Both the position numbers and the translations under genes were made by a program. DNA of 64,000 nucleotides from assembly GCA_030447785.1 (NCBI GenBank), contig JAUJOF010000010.1, positions 15,120-79,119 on the forward strand. The letters run 5' to 3'. The notes under the pieces were generated by a model. The model was not told where the DNA came from. It saw only the letters and a program-made list of their open reading frames with translations, and made no database searches. The DNA comes from Solirubrobacteraceae bacterium. Its GTDB lineage: Bacteria; Actinomycetota; Thermoleophilia; Solirubrobacterales; Solirubrobacteraceae. Positions within the stretch are counted from its first letter, which is position 1. The number at the start of each line of letters is the position of its first letter. Shown here one piece after another: positions 34,898-43,493 of the stretch.

Positions 34898-36084
34898 TGG
34901 CCCGCACCTGCGACCCTGGACAGCGGTGAGGGGAATCTCGGCCGCACTCGTGTGCCACCGAGCCACTCCGTCAGGCGAGCCGCCTCGTGCTCGAGGGCGC
35001 GCCGCCCTTCCGCGCCGACGTCCTCGAGCATCTGCAGGACGACGTCGCCGGTGTCGCTCTGGCGCCAGCCGCCCACGATCCGCCCGTCCCACCACGCGGT
35101 GGGTCCCGCGTTGCCGTTGGTGTCGAACACCTGCGCCTTGTGCTGGCCGAGGTACCACTCCCGCTCCAACCAGCCCATCGTCGTCGGATCCAGCGCCGGC
35201 AGGAGCGCGGCCCACGGCTCGACCGGCTCGGTCGCTTCCAGGTCGTCGCCCAGCAGGTATCCGGTCTGCCCGTCGAGATCGACCTCGACCGCATGGAGGT
35301 CGCCCAGCGCCCGGCGCACGGCAGCGACGGTCGACCCCAGCCACCACTTGATGTCGGCCGCCGTACCGGGGCCGAAGACGCGCAGCCACTGCTCGACCAG
35401 CCTGGCCACGCCCTCGCGTTGGGTGTGTGGCGCGATCTCCTCTCCCAGCCACGACCTGGTCGAGGCCCATCGCGGCCGGGAGATGGTCCACCCGCCATCG
35501 TTGGTCGCCCGCACGATGCGCCCCGCTGCCGACAGCGTGGTCAACACCCGGGGACCGACCGGCACCTGCCCGCCCCAGGGCTTTCCCTGCCCGTAGGCGA
35601 TCGAGCCCTCGAGCAGCGGGATCTCGTCGCGCAGCTGCGACGAGCTGGCCTGCCGCCCGTCAGAGAGCACCGCCAGCACGTGCTCGCAGGCCGCGGACAG
35701 CCAGCGCTCGCCGTTTGGGTGCAGCCCAGCCTTCTCGACATCACGGATGAGCCTGCGCCGCTCGCTGTCGGCGACGCGGTCGCTGGCCCCGGCCTGGACG
35801 AAGCCCATGGTCTCCCGCGCAAAGACGAACATCGTGCGGCGCATCGCCAGGTGCTTGACCAGCGACCGCTCGACGTACAAAGCCGCCTCGAGATCGCTCA
35901 CCGTCATGCCCTCGACGCGTGCCCAGGTGGACAGGAAGACCGTCGCCGGATCGGTCGCGTGCAGGCAGACCATGCTCCGGGCCGCCTCCACAACCGTCCC
36001 CGCCCGATGGTCAGGGCCCAGGCGGTGTCGACGGGCCAGCCGGGATCGGCGCTCCGCGACGTCGATCGTTCGCACACCGGGCAT
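34894..36084 (-). CDS. Winged-helix protein of the AlkZ/YcaQ-like glycosylase superfamily
   Basis: 396 residues with the three-winged-helix architecture: MVCLHATDPATVFLSTWARV near residue 38, LAMRRTMFVFARETM near 80, and a C-terminal MGWLEREWYLGQHKAQVFDT...GGW. In AlkZ-type interstrand-crosslink glycosylases the first motif holds a catalytic Gln-x-Gln/Asp; here the equivalent reads His-Ala-Thr. So a DNA glycosylase activity is doubtful, and it belongs to the HATDP subgroup. Paired with MmcQ, a second DNA-binding protein. Confidence 0.8.
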   Translation of the reverse strand: MPGVRTIDVAERRSRLARRHRLGPDHRAGTVVEAARSMVCLHATDPATVFLSTWARVEGMTVSDLEAALYVERSLVKHLAMRRTMFVFARETMGFVQAGASDRVADSERRRLIRDVEKAGLHPNGERWLSAACEHVLAVLSDGRQASSSQLRDEIPLLEGSIAYGQGKPWGGQVPVGPRVLTTLSAAGRIVRATNDGGWTISRPRWASTRSWLGEEIAPHTQREGVARLVEQWLRVFGPGTAADIKWWLGSTVAAVRRALGDLHAVEVDLDGQTGYLLGDDLEATEPVEPWAALLPALDPTTMGWLEREWYLGQHKAQVFDTNGNAGPTAWWDGRIVGGWRQSDTGDVVLQMLEDVGAEGRRALEHEAARLTEWLGGTRVRPRFPSPLSRVAGAGQ

Positions 36085-36103
36085 CCTGCCACCGCCCCAG
36101 CCC

Positions 36104-36123
36104 GGTCAGGTCAGGTCAGGTCA
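36104..36123 (+). repeat. Four tandem copies of GGTCA
   Basis: A perfect 5-base unit repeated four times. It covers the stop codon of the VOC gene at 36116 and lies between that gene and the winged-helix gene. As 5 is not a multiple of 3, changes in copy number would alter the VOC C-terminus. Confidence 0.9.
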
Positions 36124-36478
36124 GCGGCCGGTAGGTCCCGAAGTACCAGGTGTTGCCCTCGACGTCCTGGGCGGCGTAGTCGCGCGAGCCGTAGTCGGTG
36201 TCGCGCAGCTCCATCGTGATCTGCGCGCCGGCGGACTTCGCGTGGTCGTGGTGGGCGTCGGGGTCGGCCACGACGACGTAGGTCTGGGCGCCGCCAGGCT
36301 CGCCCATGCGCGTCGGCGCGGGCATGATCACGTCGTCGCCCAGTCGCAGCTCGACGTGCTGCAGCTCGCCGTCATCGCCTTCATGCAGCGCGTGGCGCTC
36401 GAAGCCGAAGGCGTCGCAGAGAAAGTCGACCGCGGCGCGCACGTCGCGGTAGGAAATGATCGGTGAGATGGTCGACAT
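36116..36478 (-). CDS. VOC-family protein
   Basis: 120 residues. ISYRDVRAAVDFLCDAFGFE, LQHVELRLGDDVIMPAP, TYVVVADPDAHHDHAKSAGA and DYAAQDVEGNTWYFGTY are the two modules of a PhnB/glyoxalase-like VOC protein. It starts 10 bases after the AraC gene, so the two form an operon; the AraC protein may control it. Confidence 0.85.
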   Translation of the reverse strand: MSTISPIISYRDVRAAVDFLCDAFGFERHALHEGDDGELQHVELRLGDDVIMPAPTRMGEPGGAQTYVVVADPDAHHDHAKSAGAQITMELRDTDYGSRDYAAQDVEGNTWYFGTYRPLT

Positions 36479-36488
36479 GAGCGCGACG

Positions 36489-37355
36489 CTACGCGGCGAC
36501 GCCGACCCCGTCTTGGACGTTTATGACCGACGCGGCGAAGGTTCCCGGGGCGCGGCCGGCCAGGGCGCGAAACTCCCGGTTGAGGTGCGGCTGGTCTGAG
36601 AACCCGCAGATCGCGCTGACCTCGGCCGGGGGCGCCCCGTCGGCCAGCAGCGCTGCCGCGCGCTCGAAGCGCAGCACACGAGAGAAGGCCTTGGGCGTCA
36701 TGCCGACCTCCGCGCCGAAGCGGGCCGAGAGGTGGCGCGCGCTGCAGCCCAGCTCCCGACACAGCTGCGCGATCGGGAGGCGACCGCTCGCCGCCTCCAG
36801 CCGCGACCAGGCATAGGCGACGTCAGGGCGCGGCCACCGTGCCTCGCACAGGCGGCGCAGGAGAAAACCGTCCAGGGCGGCGAAGCGCGCCCGCCAGTCG
36901 GCCAGCTCGCTGAGCTGCTCGGACAGCTCATCGTCGAGCAGGTCGTCGAGTGCGACGGTCTGGCCGGTCAGCTCCCGCATCGGGATCCCCAGCAGCATGC
37001 GGGCACCAAGCGGCGTGAGGTTGGCCTGGAGGCCGGCCTGGCGGCCGTCATCGCTGACGACGACCGGACAGTCGTGAAGACCCGCGACGAACGACGTGTG
37101 CGCCGCTCCGTCGACGTCGATCGCCGGACCCAGTCCGATGATCAGCACGATCCCGGCGTGCGGCACCTCGAGCCGGCGCACCGGCGCGCGCATCGCCTGG
37201 TGGTAGCCCTCATAGCCGCCGCGGACGTAAGGTCGCAGCAACGGGTGGGGATCGCCGTGCACGAGCTCCCACGACCCACGTTCGGTCTGCCCGCGAAGGA
37301 CCACCGCCGCAGTGTCTCGCGGCAGCGCCGTGGCGACAAGCCGGGCCCACGGCAC
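36489..37355 (-). CDS. AraC-family regulator
   Basis: 288 residues. N-terminal ligand domain (about residues 1-160) with LRPYVRGGYEGY; C-terminal double HTH: LPIAQLCRELGCSARHLSAR then FGAEVGMTPKAFSRVLRFER and AICGFSDQPHLNREFRALAG. Upstream starts are possible; I kept the ATG at 37355. It likely activates the VOC gene 10 bases downstream. Confidence 0.88.
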   Translation of the reverse strand: MPWARLVATALPRDTAAVVLRGQTERGSWELVHGDPHPLLRPYVRGGYEGYHQAMRAPVRRLEVPHAGIVLIIGLGPAIDVDGAAHTSFVAGLHDCPVVVSDDGRQAGLQANLTPLGARMLLGIPMRELTGQTVALDDLLDDELSEQLSELADWRARFAALDGFLLRRLCEARWPRPDVAYAWSRLEAASGRLPIAQLCRELGCSARHLSARFGAEVGMTPKAFSRVLRFERAAALLADGAPPAEVSAICGFSDQPHLNREFRALAGRAPGTFAASVINVQDGVGVAA

Positions 37356-37375
37356 GCGGCCGGGACATCAACCGT

Positions 37376-38215
37376 CTAACCGTGGCCGAAGAGCAGCTCG
37401 CGTGTCGCGACGACCCCGGCGAGGTGCCCGCTGCCGAGGGCGATCGCGACCTGCTGGGGCGCGACCGCGAGGTCTCCGGCGGCGTACACCCCCGGCACGC
37501 TCGTGCGCGCCTGCGCGTCCACGGCGACGAGACCGGTGTCGGTGAGCGCGAGTCCGAGGCGCTCGGGCAGCGCGTCACGGCGGCGCGGCGGCACGTGTAC
37601 GAGCACCGCGTCGCAGCGCACCTCGGAGCCGTCGCGGCACACCACGGCCTGCAGAGCGCCGTCCTCGACGCGCAGGCCCCCCACGTCGCCGGGGTCGACG
37701 ACCGTCACGTCGTCGGTCCACGCGGCCAGCAGCGTGGCCTGCCGGTCGGCGACCTCGCCCGCGCCGTAGACGACGACGGGCCGGTCGCGCACGTCCCAGC
37801 CGTGGCAGAACGGGCAGTGGAACACCGCGCCGCCCCACAGCTGCGCGAACCCCGGCACGTCGGGCACGTCGTAGGCCATGCCGGTCGCCAGCACGAGCGC
37901 GCGCGCCCGGACCTCGCCGCCACCGTCGCCGAGCACGACCGCGAAGCCGTCGCCCTCGGCGCGCGCGTCGACCGCCTCGGCGTCGCGCAGGACGACGGCG
38001 TCGTAGGCGGCGACCTGCGCGCGAGCCCGCTCGTAGAGCTCTCCCGGCGGCGTGCCGTCATGGCCGAGCAGCCCGCCGACGTGCGCTGCCGCCCGGTTGC
38101 TCTGCCCGCCCCGGTCCAGTACGAGCGTCCGCCGCCGGGCGCGGCCGAGCACCATGGCGGCGCTCAACCCCGCGACGCCGCCACCGACGACCACGCAGTC
38201 GAAGTCGTAGTCCAC
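37376..38215 (-). CDS. Thioredoxin-reductase-like FAD/NAD oxidoreductase
   Basis: 279 residues. FAD motif VVVGGGVAGLSAAMVLGRAR, redox-active CPFC in FHCPFCHGWDVRD near residue 135, NAD(P)-binding VVVYGAGEVADRQ (a degenerate GxGxxA) and the final GVYAAGDLA with QVAIALGSGHLAG. The layout is that of low-Mr thioredoxin reductase, but shorter than usual (about 310). It may reduce a small disulfide or act with a partner such as the nearby redoxin (speculative). Confidence 0.85.
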   Translation of the reverse strand: MDYDFDCVVVGGGVAGLSAAMVLGRARRRTLVLDRGGQSNRAAAHVGGLLGHDGTPPGELYERARAQVAAYDAVVLRDAEAVDARAEGDGFAVVLGDGGGEVRARALVLATGMAYDVPDVPGFAQLWGGAVFHCPFCHGWDVRDRPVVVYGAGEVADRQATLLAAWTDDVTVVDPGDVGGLRVEDGALQAVVCRDGSEVRCDAVLVHVPPRRRDALPERLGLALTDTGLVAVDAQARTSVPGVYAAGDLAVAPQQVAIALGSGHLAGVVATRELLFGHG

Positions 38216-38526
38216 GCGGGCAGCGTAATGCTGACCTCGGCCCGATCCGCGGGAATCGCACGAACGCGCTTCTGCATTGAGGTTCGTTCACGGGATGATC
38301 TCTCCATGCGCGCCGGGATCGACCTGCTGCGCCGCGGGCGGGATCTGCTGGCCGCCGGCGGCGTGTGATGCTGGATCTTGGGCGGGTGGGCTGAAGAGCT
38401 ATTAGGGCTCGCGCCGCGTGACGCTGCCGATGCGATCGACTCGTTTTCGAGGTGATCTTCGCGCGAAGTTTGGAAAGTAAGGCTAGTCGGACGTTCAACC
38501 AGGACCCCAACGGGAAGCTGGGAAGC
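38216..38526. other. Intergenic with one very short ORF
   Basis: Divergent space between the flavoprotein and the phosphoglucomutase gene. A 20-codon reading at 38306-38368 (RAGIDLLRRGRDLLAAGG) may be a truncated start of a lost gene. I see no clear promoter or repeat. Confidence 0.4.
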
Positions 38527-39270
38527 ATGCTCGACCTACCCGACGGCCTCAGGGCATGCCTCTTCGATCTCGACGGCGTCCTCACGCAGACGGCGAAGAT
38601 CCACGCTCAGGCCTGGAAGGAGATGTTCGACGGGTTCCTGCGCGACTGGGCCGAGCGGACGGGTGAGCCGTTTCGCCAGTTCGACCGTCCGACCGACTAC
38701 GACGAGTACGTGGACGGCAAGCCGCGGCTGGACGGCGTGGCCTCGTTCCTGCGGTCGCGGAGCATCGAGCTGCCCATGGGCTCGCCCTCCGATCCGCCGG
38801 ACGCGGAGACCATCCACGGGCTGGGGACGCGCAAGAACGAGCTGGTGCTCGAGCTCATCCGCGAGCAGGGCGTCGAGCCCTACGAAGGGTCGGTGCGCTT
38901 CGTGCAGAAGGCGCGCGACGTAGGGCTGCGGCGAGCGGTCGTCTCGTCGAGCACGAACTGCCAGGAGGTGCTCGTCGCGGCCGGGATCGACGACCTCTTC
39001 GAGGCGCGCATCGACGGAGTCGTCGCCGAGCGCGAGCGCCTGGCGGGCAAGCCCGCGCCCGACACCTTCCTGGAGGGCGCCAGGGTGCTCGGCGTCGAGC
39101 CGGCCCAGGCGGCCGTCTTCGAGGACGCGCTGGCCGGCGTGGAGGCGGGGCGCGCCGGGGATTTCGGCTGGGTGATCGGAGTCGACCGCTCCGGGCAAGA
39201 GGAGGCGCTGCGCCGGCGGGGCGCCGACGTGGTCGTGCAGGATCTCGCGCAGCTGGTGGAGCGACGTTGA
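38527..39270 (+). CDS. Beta-phosphoglucomutase-like HAD hydrolase
   Basis: 247 residues. HAD motif I is CLFDLDGVLTQTAKIHAQAW with the nucleophile Asp and the 'DGVLT' of beta-PGM; motif II AVVSSSTNC; motif III KPAPDTFLEGAR; motif IV VFEDALAGVEAG. A longer cap insert (FDRPTDYDEYVDGKPRLDGV) is typical of the PGMB subgroup. It would convert beta-glucose 1-phosphate to glucose 6-phosphate. The stop overlaps the next gene (TTGA), the sugar phosphorylase that makes this substrate. Confidence 0.9.
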   Translation: MLDLPDGLRACLFDLDGVLTQTAKIHAQAWKEMFDGFLRDWAERTGEPFRQFDRPTDYDEYVDGKPRLDGVASFLRSRSIELPMGSPSDPPDAETIHGLGTRKNELVLELIREQGVEPYEGSVRFVQKARDVGLRRAVVSSSTNCQEVLVAAGIDDLFEARIDGVVAERERLAGKPAPDTFLEGARVLGVEPAQAAVFEDALAGVEAGRAGDFGWVIGVDRSGQEEALRRRGADVVVQDLAQLVERR

Positions 39271-41621
39271 TCCGCCCGGAGGTCTTTGCGGTCGAGCCGT
39301 GGTGCGTCCCCGAGCGCGAGTTGGACCTCGAGCTGGTCGGTCACACGGAGTCGGTCTTCGCGCTTTCCAACGGCCACATCGGCCTGCGCGGCAACCTGGA
39401 CGAGGCGGAGCCCTCCGGAGCGCCGGGGACGTTTCTCAACGGGTTCTACGAGGTCCGCCCGCTGCCCTACGCCGAGGCGGCGTACGGCTATCCGGAGGCG
39501 GGTCAGACCATGATCAACGTCACGAACGGCAAGATCATCCGCCTGCTCGTGGACGACGAGCCGTTCGATGTCCGCTACGGCAGGCTGGTGCGTCACGAGC
39601 GCCTGCTGGACCTGCGCGACGGCGTTCTGCGCCGCGAGGTGGAGTGGCTCTCGCCCGCCGGTCAAGGCGTCCGGGTGCGCTCGACGCGGCTGGTCTCGTT
39701 CGTCCAGCGTTCCGTGGCTGCGATCGCCTACGAGGTGGAGCCGCTGGGCGCCGCGGCGCGCATCGTCATCCAGTCGGAGCTCGTGGCCAACGAGCCCGTC
39801 CCAGAGGAGACCGACGACCCGCGGGCGGCGGCGGCGCTGCGCGCACCGCTCGTGGCGGAGCATCACGCGCACAGCGACCTGCGGGCCAACCTGGTGCACC
39901 GGGCGCGGGCGAGCCAGCTGCGGATGGCGGCGGGCATGGACCACGTCGTCGAGGGCCCCGAGGGCACGGTGACGGCGAGCGAGAGCGAGCCGGACCTGGC
40001 TCGGGTGACGGTGAGCACCGAGCTCCAGCCGGGGCAGACGCTGCGGATCGTGAAGCTGCTGGCCTACGGATGGTCGAGCCGGCGATCGCTGCCCGCGCTG
40101 CGCGGCCAGGTCGACGCCGCACTGGCCGCGGCGCGGCGGACGGGCTGGGACGGGCTGCGGCGGGGGCAGCGCGAGTATCTCGACGGCGTATGGGACCGCG
40201 CGGATGTCCAGCTCGAGGGCGATCCTGCGCTGCAGCAGGCGGTGCGTTTCGCGCTGTTCCACGTCGTGCAGGCGGGGGCCCGCGCGGAGGGCCGAGCGAT
40301 CCCCGCCAAGGGCCTGACGGGCAGTGGCTACGACGGCCACACGTTCTGGGACATGGAGGCCTACACCCTCCCGGTGCTCACCTACGTCGCGCCGAACGCC
40401 GCCCGTGATGCGCTGTGCTGGCGCCACGCGACGATGGACCTTGCTCAGGCGCGCGCCCGCGAGCTGGGCCTCGGAGGCGTGACCTTCCCGTGGCGCACCA
40501 TCCGTGGCCAGGAATGCTCGGGCTACTGGCCCGCCGGCACGGCGGCCTTTCACATCAACGCCGACGTCGCCGACGCCGTTCGCCGCTACCTGGCGGCCAC
40601 GGGAGACCAGGAGTTCGAGGAGGGCCCCGGACTCGACCTGCTGGTGGCGACGGCCCGGCTCTGGCGCTCGTTAGGCCACCACGGCCTCCAGGGCGACTTT
40701 CGCATCGACGGCGTCACCGGCCCGGACGAGTACACCGCGCTGGTGGACAACAACGTCTATACGAACCTCATGGCCGCGCGCAACCTCCGGGTGGCCGCCG
40801 ACGTGGCCGCTCGTCACCCACAGCGCGCCGCTGCGCTCGACGTCGACCAGGAGGAGATCGCCAGCTGGCGTGACGCCGCGGACGCCATGGTCGTTCCCTT
40901 CGACGCCGACCTCCAGGTCACGCCCCAGTGCGAGAACTTCACGCGCTATCGCAAGTGGGACTTCGAGACGACGCGGCAGGACCAGTACCCGCTGCTGCTG
41001 CACTTCCACAACTACCTGCTGTACTCGAGCCAGATCGTCAAGCAGGCCGACCTCGTCTTCGCGCTCTACGCATGCGGTGACTGCTTCGACGACGAGCAGA
41101 AGGTGCGCGACTTCGACTACTACGAGCGCATCACCGTCCGCGACTCGTCGCTGTCGGCGGCGATCCAGGCCATCGTCGCCGCCGAGGTCGGTCATCTCGA
41201 GCTGGCCTACGACCTCTTCGGCGAGACCGCCTTCATCGATCTGCGCAACCTGGCCTTCAACACGCGCGACGGCGTGCACCTCGCCGCGCTGGCCGGAGCC
41301 TGGCTCGTCGCCGTCGCCGGTTTCGGCGGCATGCGTCACCATGGCCAGACGCTGGCGTTCGCCCCTCGGCTGCCGTCGCGCCTCAGTCGGCTGACCTTCG
41401 GCCTCCTCCACCGCGGTCAGCGCCTACGCGTCGACGTCGGCCCCGACGGCGCGCAGTACGAGCTGCTCGACGGAGAGCCGCTCGAGATCCTCCACCACGG
41501 CGAGGCCGTCACCGTGGCGCCCGGGTCTCCACAGCGTCGTCCCCTGGCCCCCGCCCCCCGCCGCGTCGCCCCCGAAGCGCCGCCCGGACGGGAGCCGCCC
41601 CGGCGCCACCGCGACGCGTGA
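39267..41621 (+). CDS. Glycoside hydrolase family 65 phosphorylase
   Basis: 784 residues starting at a TTG that overlaps the preceding stop. The family layout is complete: N-terminal beta-sandwich, (alpha/alpha)6 barrel with GVTGPDEYTALVDNN, in which Glu at about residue 488 is the general acid, and C-terminal beta sheets. Members cleave trehalose, maltose, kojibiose or nigerose with phosphate and release beta-glucose 1-phosphate. Coupled with beta-PGM the pair degrades an alpha-disaccharide. The exact substrate cannot be told. No sugar transporter is next to it. Confidence 0.92.
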   Translation: MIRPEVFAVEPWCVPERELDLELVGHTESVFALSNGHIGLRGNLDEAEPSGAPGTFLNGFYEVRPLPYAEAAYGYPEAGQTMINVTNGKIIRLLVDDEPFDVRYGRLVRHERLLDLRDGVLRREVEWLSPAGQGVRVRSTRLVSFVQRSVAAIAYEVEPLGAAARIVIQSELVANEPVPEETDDPRAAAALRAPLVAEHHAHSDLRANLVHRARASQLRMAAGMDHVVEGPEGTVTASESEPDLARVTVSTELQPGQTLRIVKLLAYGWSSRRSLPALRGQVDAALAAARRTGWDGLRRGQREYLDGVWDRADVQLEGDPALQQAVRFALFHVVQAGARAEGRAIPAKGLTGSGYDGHTFWDMEAYTLPVLTYVAPNAARDALCWRHATMDLAQARARELGLGGVTFPWRTIRGQECSGYWPAGTAAFHINADVADAVRRYLAATGDQEFEEGPGLDLLVATARLWRSLGHHGLQGDFRIDGVTGPDEYTALVDNNVYTNLMAARNLRVAADVAARHPQRAAALDVDQEEIASWRDAADAMVVPFDADLQVTPQCENFTRYRKWDFETTRQDQYPLLLHFHNYLLYSSQIVKQADLVFALYACGDCFDDEQKVRDFDYYERITVRDSSLSAAIQAIVAAEVGHLELAYDLFGETAFIDLRNLAFNTRDGVHLAALAGAWLVAVAGFGGMRHHGQTLAFAPRLPSRLSRLTFGLLHRGQRLRVDVGPDGAQYELLDGEPLEILHHGEAVTVAPGSPQRRPLAPAPRRVAPEAPPGREPPRRHRDA

Positions 41622-41734
41622 GCAGGCGCTCGCTCGCACCCGCAGATCCGGCCGGAGTCCGGCGCGTCATTGCCCGGACGCATCGGGCTGCTGGCGACAC
41701 CGAAGTTCTCCACAGCGGCTCTGGCGGGCAGGCT

Positions 41735-42325
41735 AGATCCGACGCTCGCTGCGCGAGGCCGCCGCCGGCTGCCGCGGCTGTCACCTCTACGGGCCCGCCA
41801 CGCAGACGGTGTTCGGCGAGGGGCTCAAGCGGGCGATGGTGGCAATGGTGGGCGAGATGCCGGGCGACCGCGAGGACCACGAGGGACACCCGTTCGTAGG
41901 ACCGGCGGGTCGAGCTCGACAAGGCGCTCGCCGCGGTCGGGATCGACCGGCGAGGTTCACGTCACCAACGTCGTCAAGCACTTCAAGTTCGAGGAGCGCG
42001 GCAAGCGGCGCATCCACCAGACGCCCAAGCGCTACGAGGTCGACGCGTGCCTGCCCTGGCTGCGCGCCGAGCTCGACGTCGTCAAGCCCGAGGCGCTCGT
42101 GCTGCTCGGGGCGACCGCCGGCAAGGCACTGCTCGGCTCGACCTTCAAGCTCAGCGGGGTGCGGAGGCGACCGGTCGATTCCGGCCTGGCCACGCTGGTG
42201 ACCGCCACCGCCCATCCGTCGGCGATCCTCCGCGCGCCCGGCGACGAGTCCGTCACACGGCCCGCCGGGACTTCACCCGCGACCTCGAGTGTGTCGCGCA
42301 GTTCCTCGCGAACGGGCGCGGCTGA
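41735..42325 (+). pseudogene. udgX: UdgX-type uracil-DNA glycosylase, three frameshifts
   Basis: Joined frames give SLREAAAGCRGCHLYGPATQ, VFGEGLKRAMVAMVGEMPGD, HPFVGPAGR / ELDKALAAVGIDR / EVHVTNVVKHFKFEERGKRR then IHQTPKR, and ATAHPSAILRAP / ARRDFTRDLECVAQFL-stop. GEMPGD, the Cys cluster ligands and the KRRIH insert are diagnostic of UdgX, which forms a covalent link to uracil-containing DNA through its His. Bases are missing near 41912, 41948 and 42251. The gene start is also lost, after a TAG at about 41731. Confidence 0.8.
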
Positions 42326-42393
42326 CGGTTTCGACGTGCCTTCGGCGTGGAAGGGCACCGCTGCCTAGCACCCAACGCGGGAGGCCAGCCCAG

Positions 42394-43209
42394 ATGTCGA
42401 ACCTCACCTCGGCCGACAAGGCACCAGAGGGCAGCGAGCAGCAACTCAAGGAGTACAACTACGAGCACTTCTGGCTCAAGCACATCGCCGCCGACCTCAT
42501 GCGCTCGGCCAAGGGCGCCGGGCTGAAGGCAGGGTCGGCCGCCCCGGACTTCGAGCTGGAGTCCACCGACGGCGAGCGGATACGCCTGAGCGCGTTCCGG
42601 GGACGGCCGGTGCTGCTGCACATGGGCAGCGGGACCTGACCGGTCACCGTCGGCTCGGTCGAGCCGCTCAAGCAGCTTCACTCCTGGTACGGCGAGCGCG
42701 TCGAGTTTCTCGAGCTGTGGACGCGGCAGGCCCATCCGGGCGAGCAGCGCCACCACTACTCGAGTTACGAGGAGAAGCTCGAGGACGCCCGCGAGTACAA
42801 GAGCCTGGAGAGCCTGCCCTGGCCGCTGGTGGTCGACGACTACCAGGGCACGGTGCATCGCCAGTATGCCGACGAGATGACCGATCCGACGTTCCTCATC
42901 GACGCGGACGGCACGATCGCCTTCTACAACATGTGGACCCACGGCCCGACGCTCAAGCGGGCCATCGACGCGCTGTTGGCCCAGGACGGTCGCGCCACGG
43001 TCCTGGGTGGAATCGACCGCAAGCCGCACCTGCTGGCCTCCTTCGCGGACGGCTACCGCGGGCCGCGGAGGGGCGGGCGCCGCGCGGTCTTGGAGTACGA
43101 CCTGGGCGCCGGTGGGGCGGGCACCCTCAGCTTCCTAGGCCAGAAGATCGACCCGCTGCGAAAGGCCGCGCTGGACGCCAGGCCGCGAGAGGAACGCGGT
43201 CAGCAATAG
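42394..43209 (+). CDS. Redoxin-family selenoprotein (deiodinase-like), UGA = Sec82
   Basis: 271 residues if the in-frame TGA at 42637-42639 is read as selenocysteine. Sequence before it (APDFELESTDGERIRLSAFR, GRPVLLHMGSGT) and after it (PVTVGSVEPLKQLHSWYGER, VEFLELWTRQAHPGE) is one thioredoxin fold, as in AhpC/TSA and deiodinase-like redoxins, whose redox residue sits in GSxT(C/U)P. The TGA falls on that very residue. Downstream parts PTFLIDADGTIAFYNMW and a C-terminal extension (about 80 residues) keep the frame. The start ATG at 42394 is preceded by GGGAGG. A hairpin 11 bases after the TGA fits SECIS. It would reduce peroxides or halogenated/oxidised substrates; partner unknown. Confidence 0.85.
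42637..42666 (+). promoter_or_regulatory. Candidate bacterial SECIS element
   Basis: TGA (42637-42639), an 11-base spacer, then CGGCTC-GGTC-GAGCCG (42651-42666): a perfect 6-bp stem closed by a GGUC tetraloop. E. coli fdhF has the same 11-base spacing to its minimal upper stem and the same GGUC in its apical loop, which SelB contacts. The bulged U of the E. coli element is not obvious here. Confidence 0.8.
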
Positions 43210-43226
43210 GCAAGCGTCGATCGTCA

Positions 43227-43250
43227 TGATGCGCTGATGCACTAGCATCA
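43227..43250. promoter_or_regulatory. TGATGC repeats, probable operator of VapBC-like operon
   Basis: TGATGC at 43227-43232 and 43235-43240 and its reverse GCATCA at 43245-43250 (6-4-6 perfect inverted repeat TGATGC-ACTA-GCATCA for the last two). It ends 6 bases before the antitoxin GTG and starts 17 bases after the selenoprotein stop, so the pair has its own control. Confidence 0.5.
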
Positions 43251-43256
43251 CCCGCG

Positions 43257-43478
43257 GTGCGCACGACGCTCGACCTCGACGAGGACGTGGTGGCGGCCGC
43301 GCGTGAGCTGGCCGCCGAGACGCGCCGTTCACTGGGCTCGGTGATCTCCGAGCTGGCGCGCCGCGGGCTCACGCCCGCGCAGGTCGAGGCCGACGACGGC
43401 CTGCCGGTGATCCGCGTGCCGGCCGGCACGCCGCCCATCACCCCGCACATGGTGCGGCGCGCGCTCGACGAGGACTGA
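43257..43478 (+). CDS. Antitoxin, VapB-type ribbon-helix-helix
   Basis: 73 residues from a GTG at 43257: MRTTLDLDEDVVAAARELAA then ETRRSLGSVISELARRGL, a clear VapB-like RHH, with the toxin-binding tail PPITPHMVRRALDED. It stops at 43478, directly before the PIN gene. Confidence 0.85.
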   Translation: MRTTLDLDEDVVAAARELAAETRRSLGSVISELARRGLTPAQVEADDGLPVIRVPAGTPPITPHMVRRALDED

Positions 43479-43493
43479 TTCCTCGTCGGGGCG

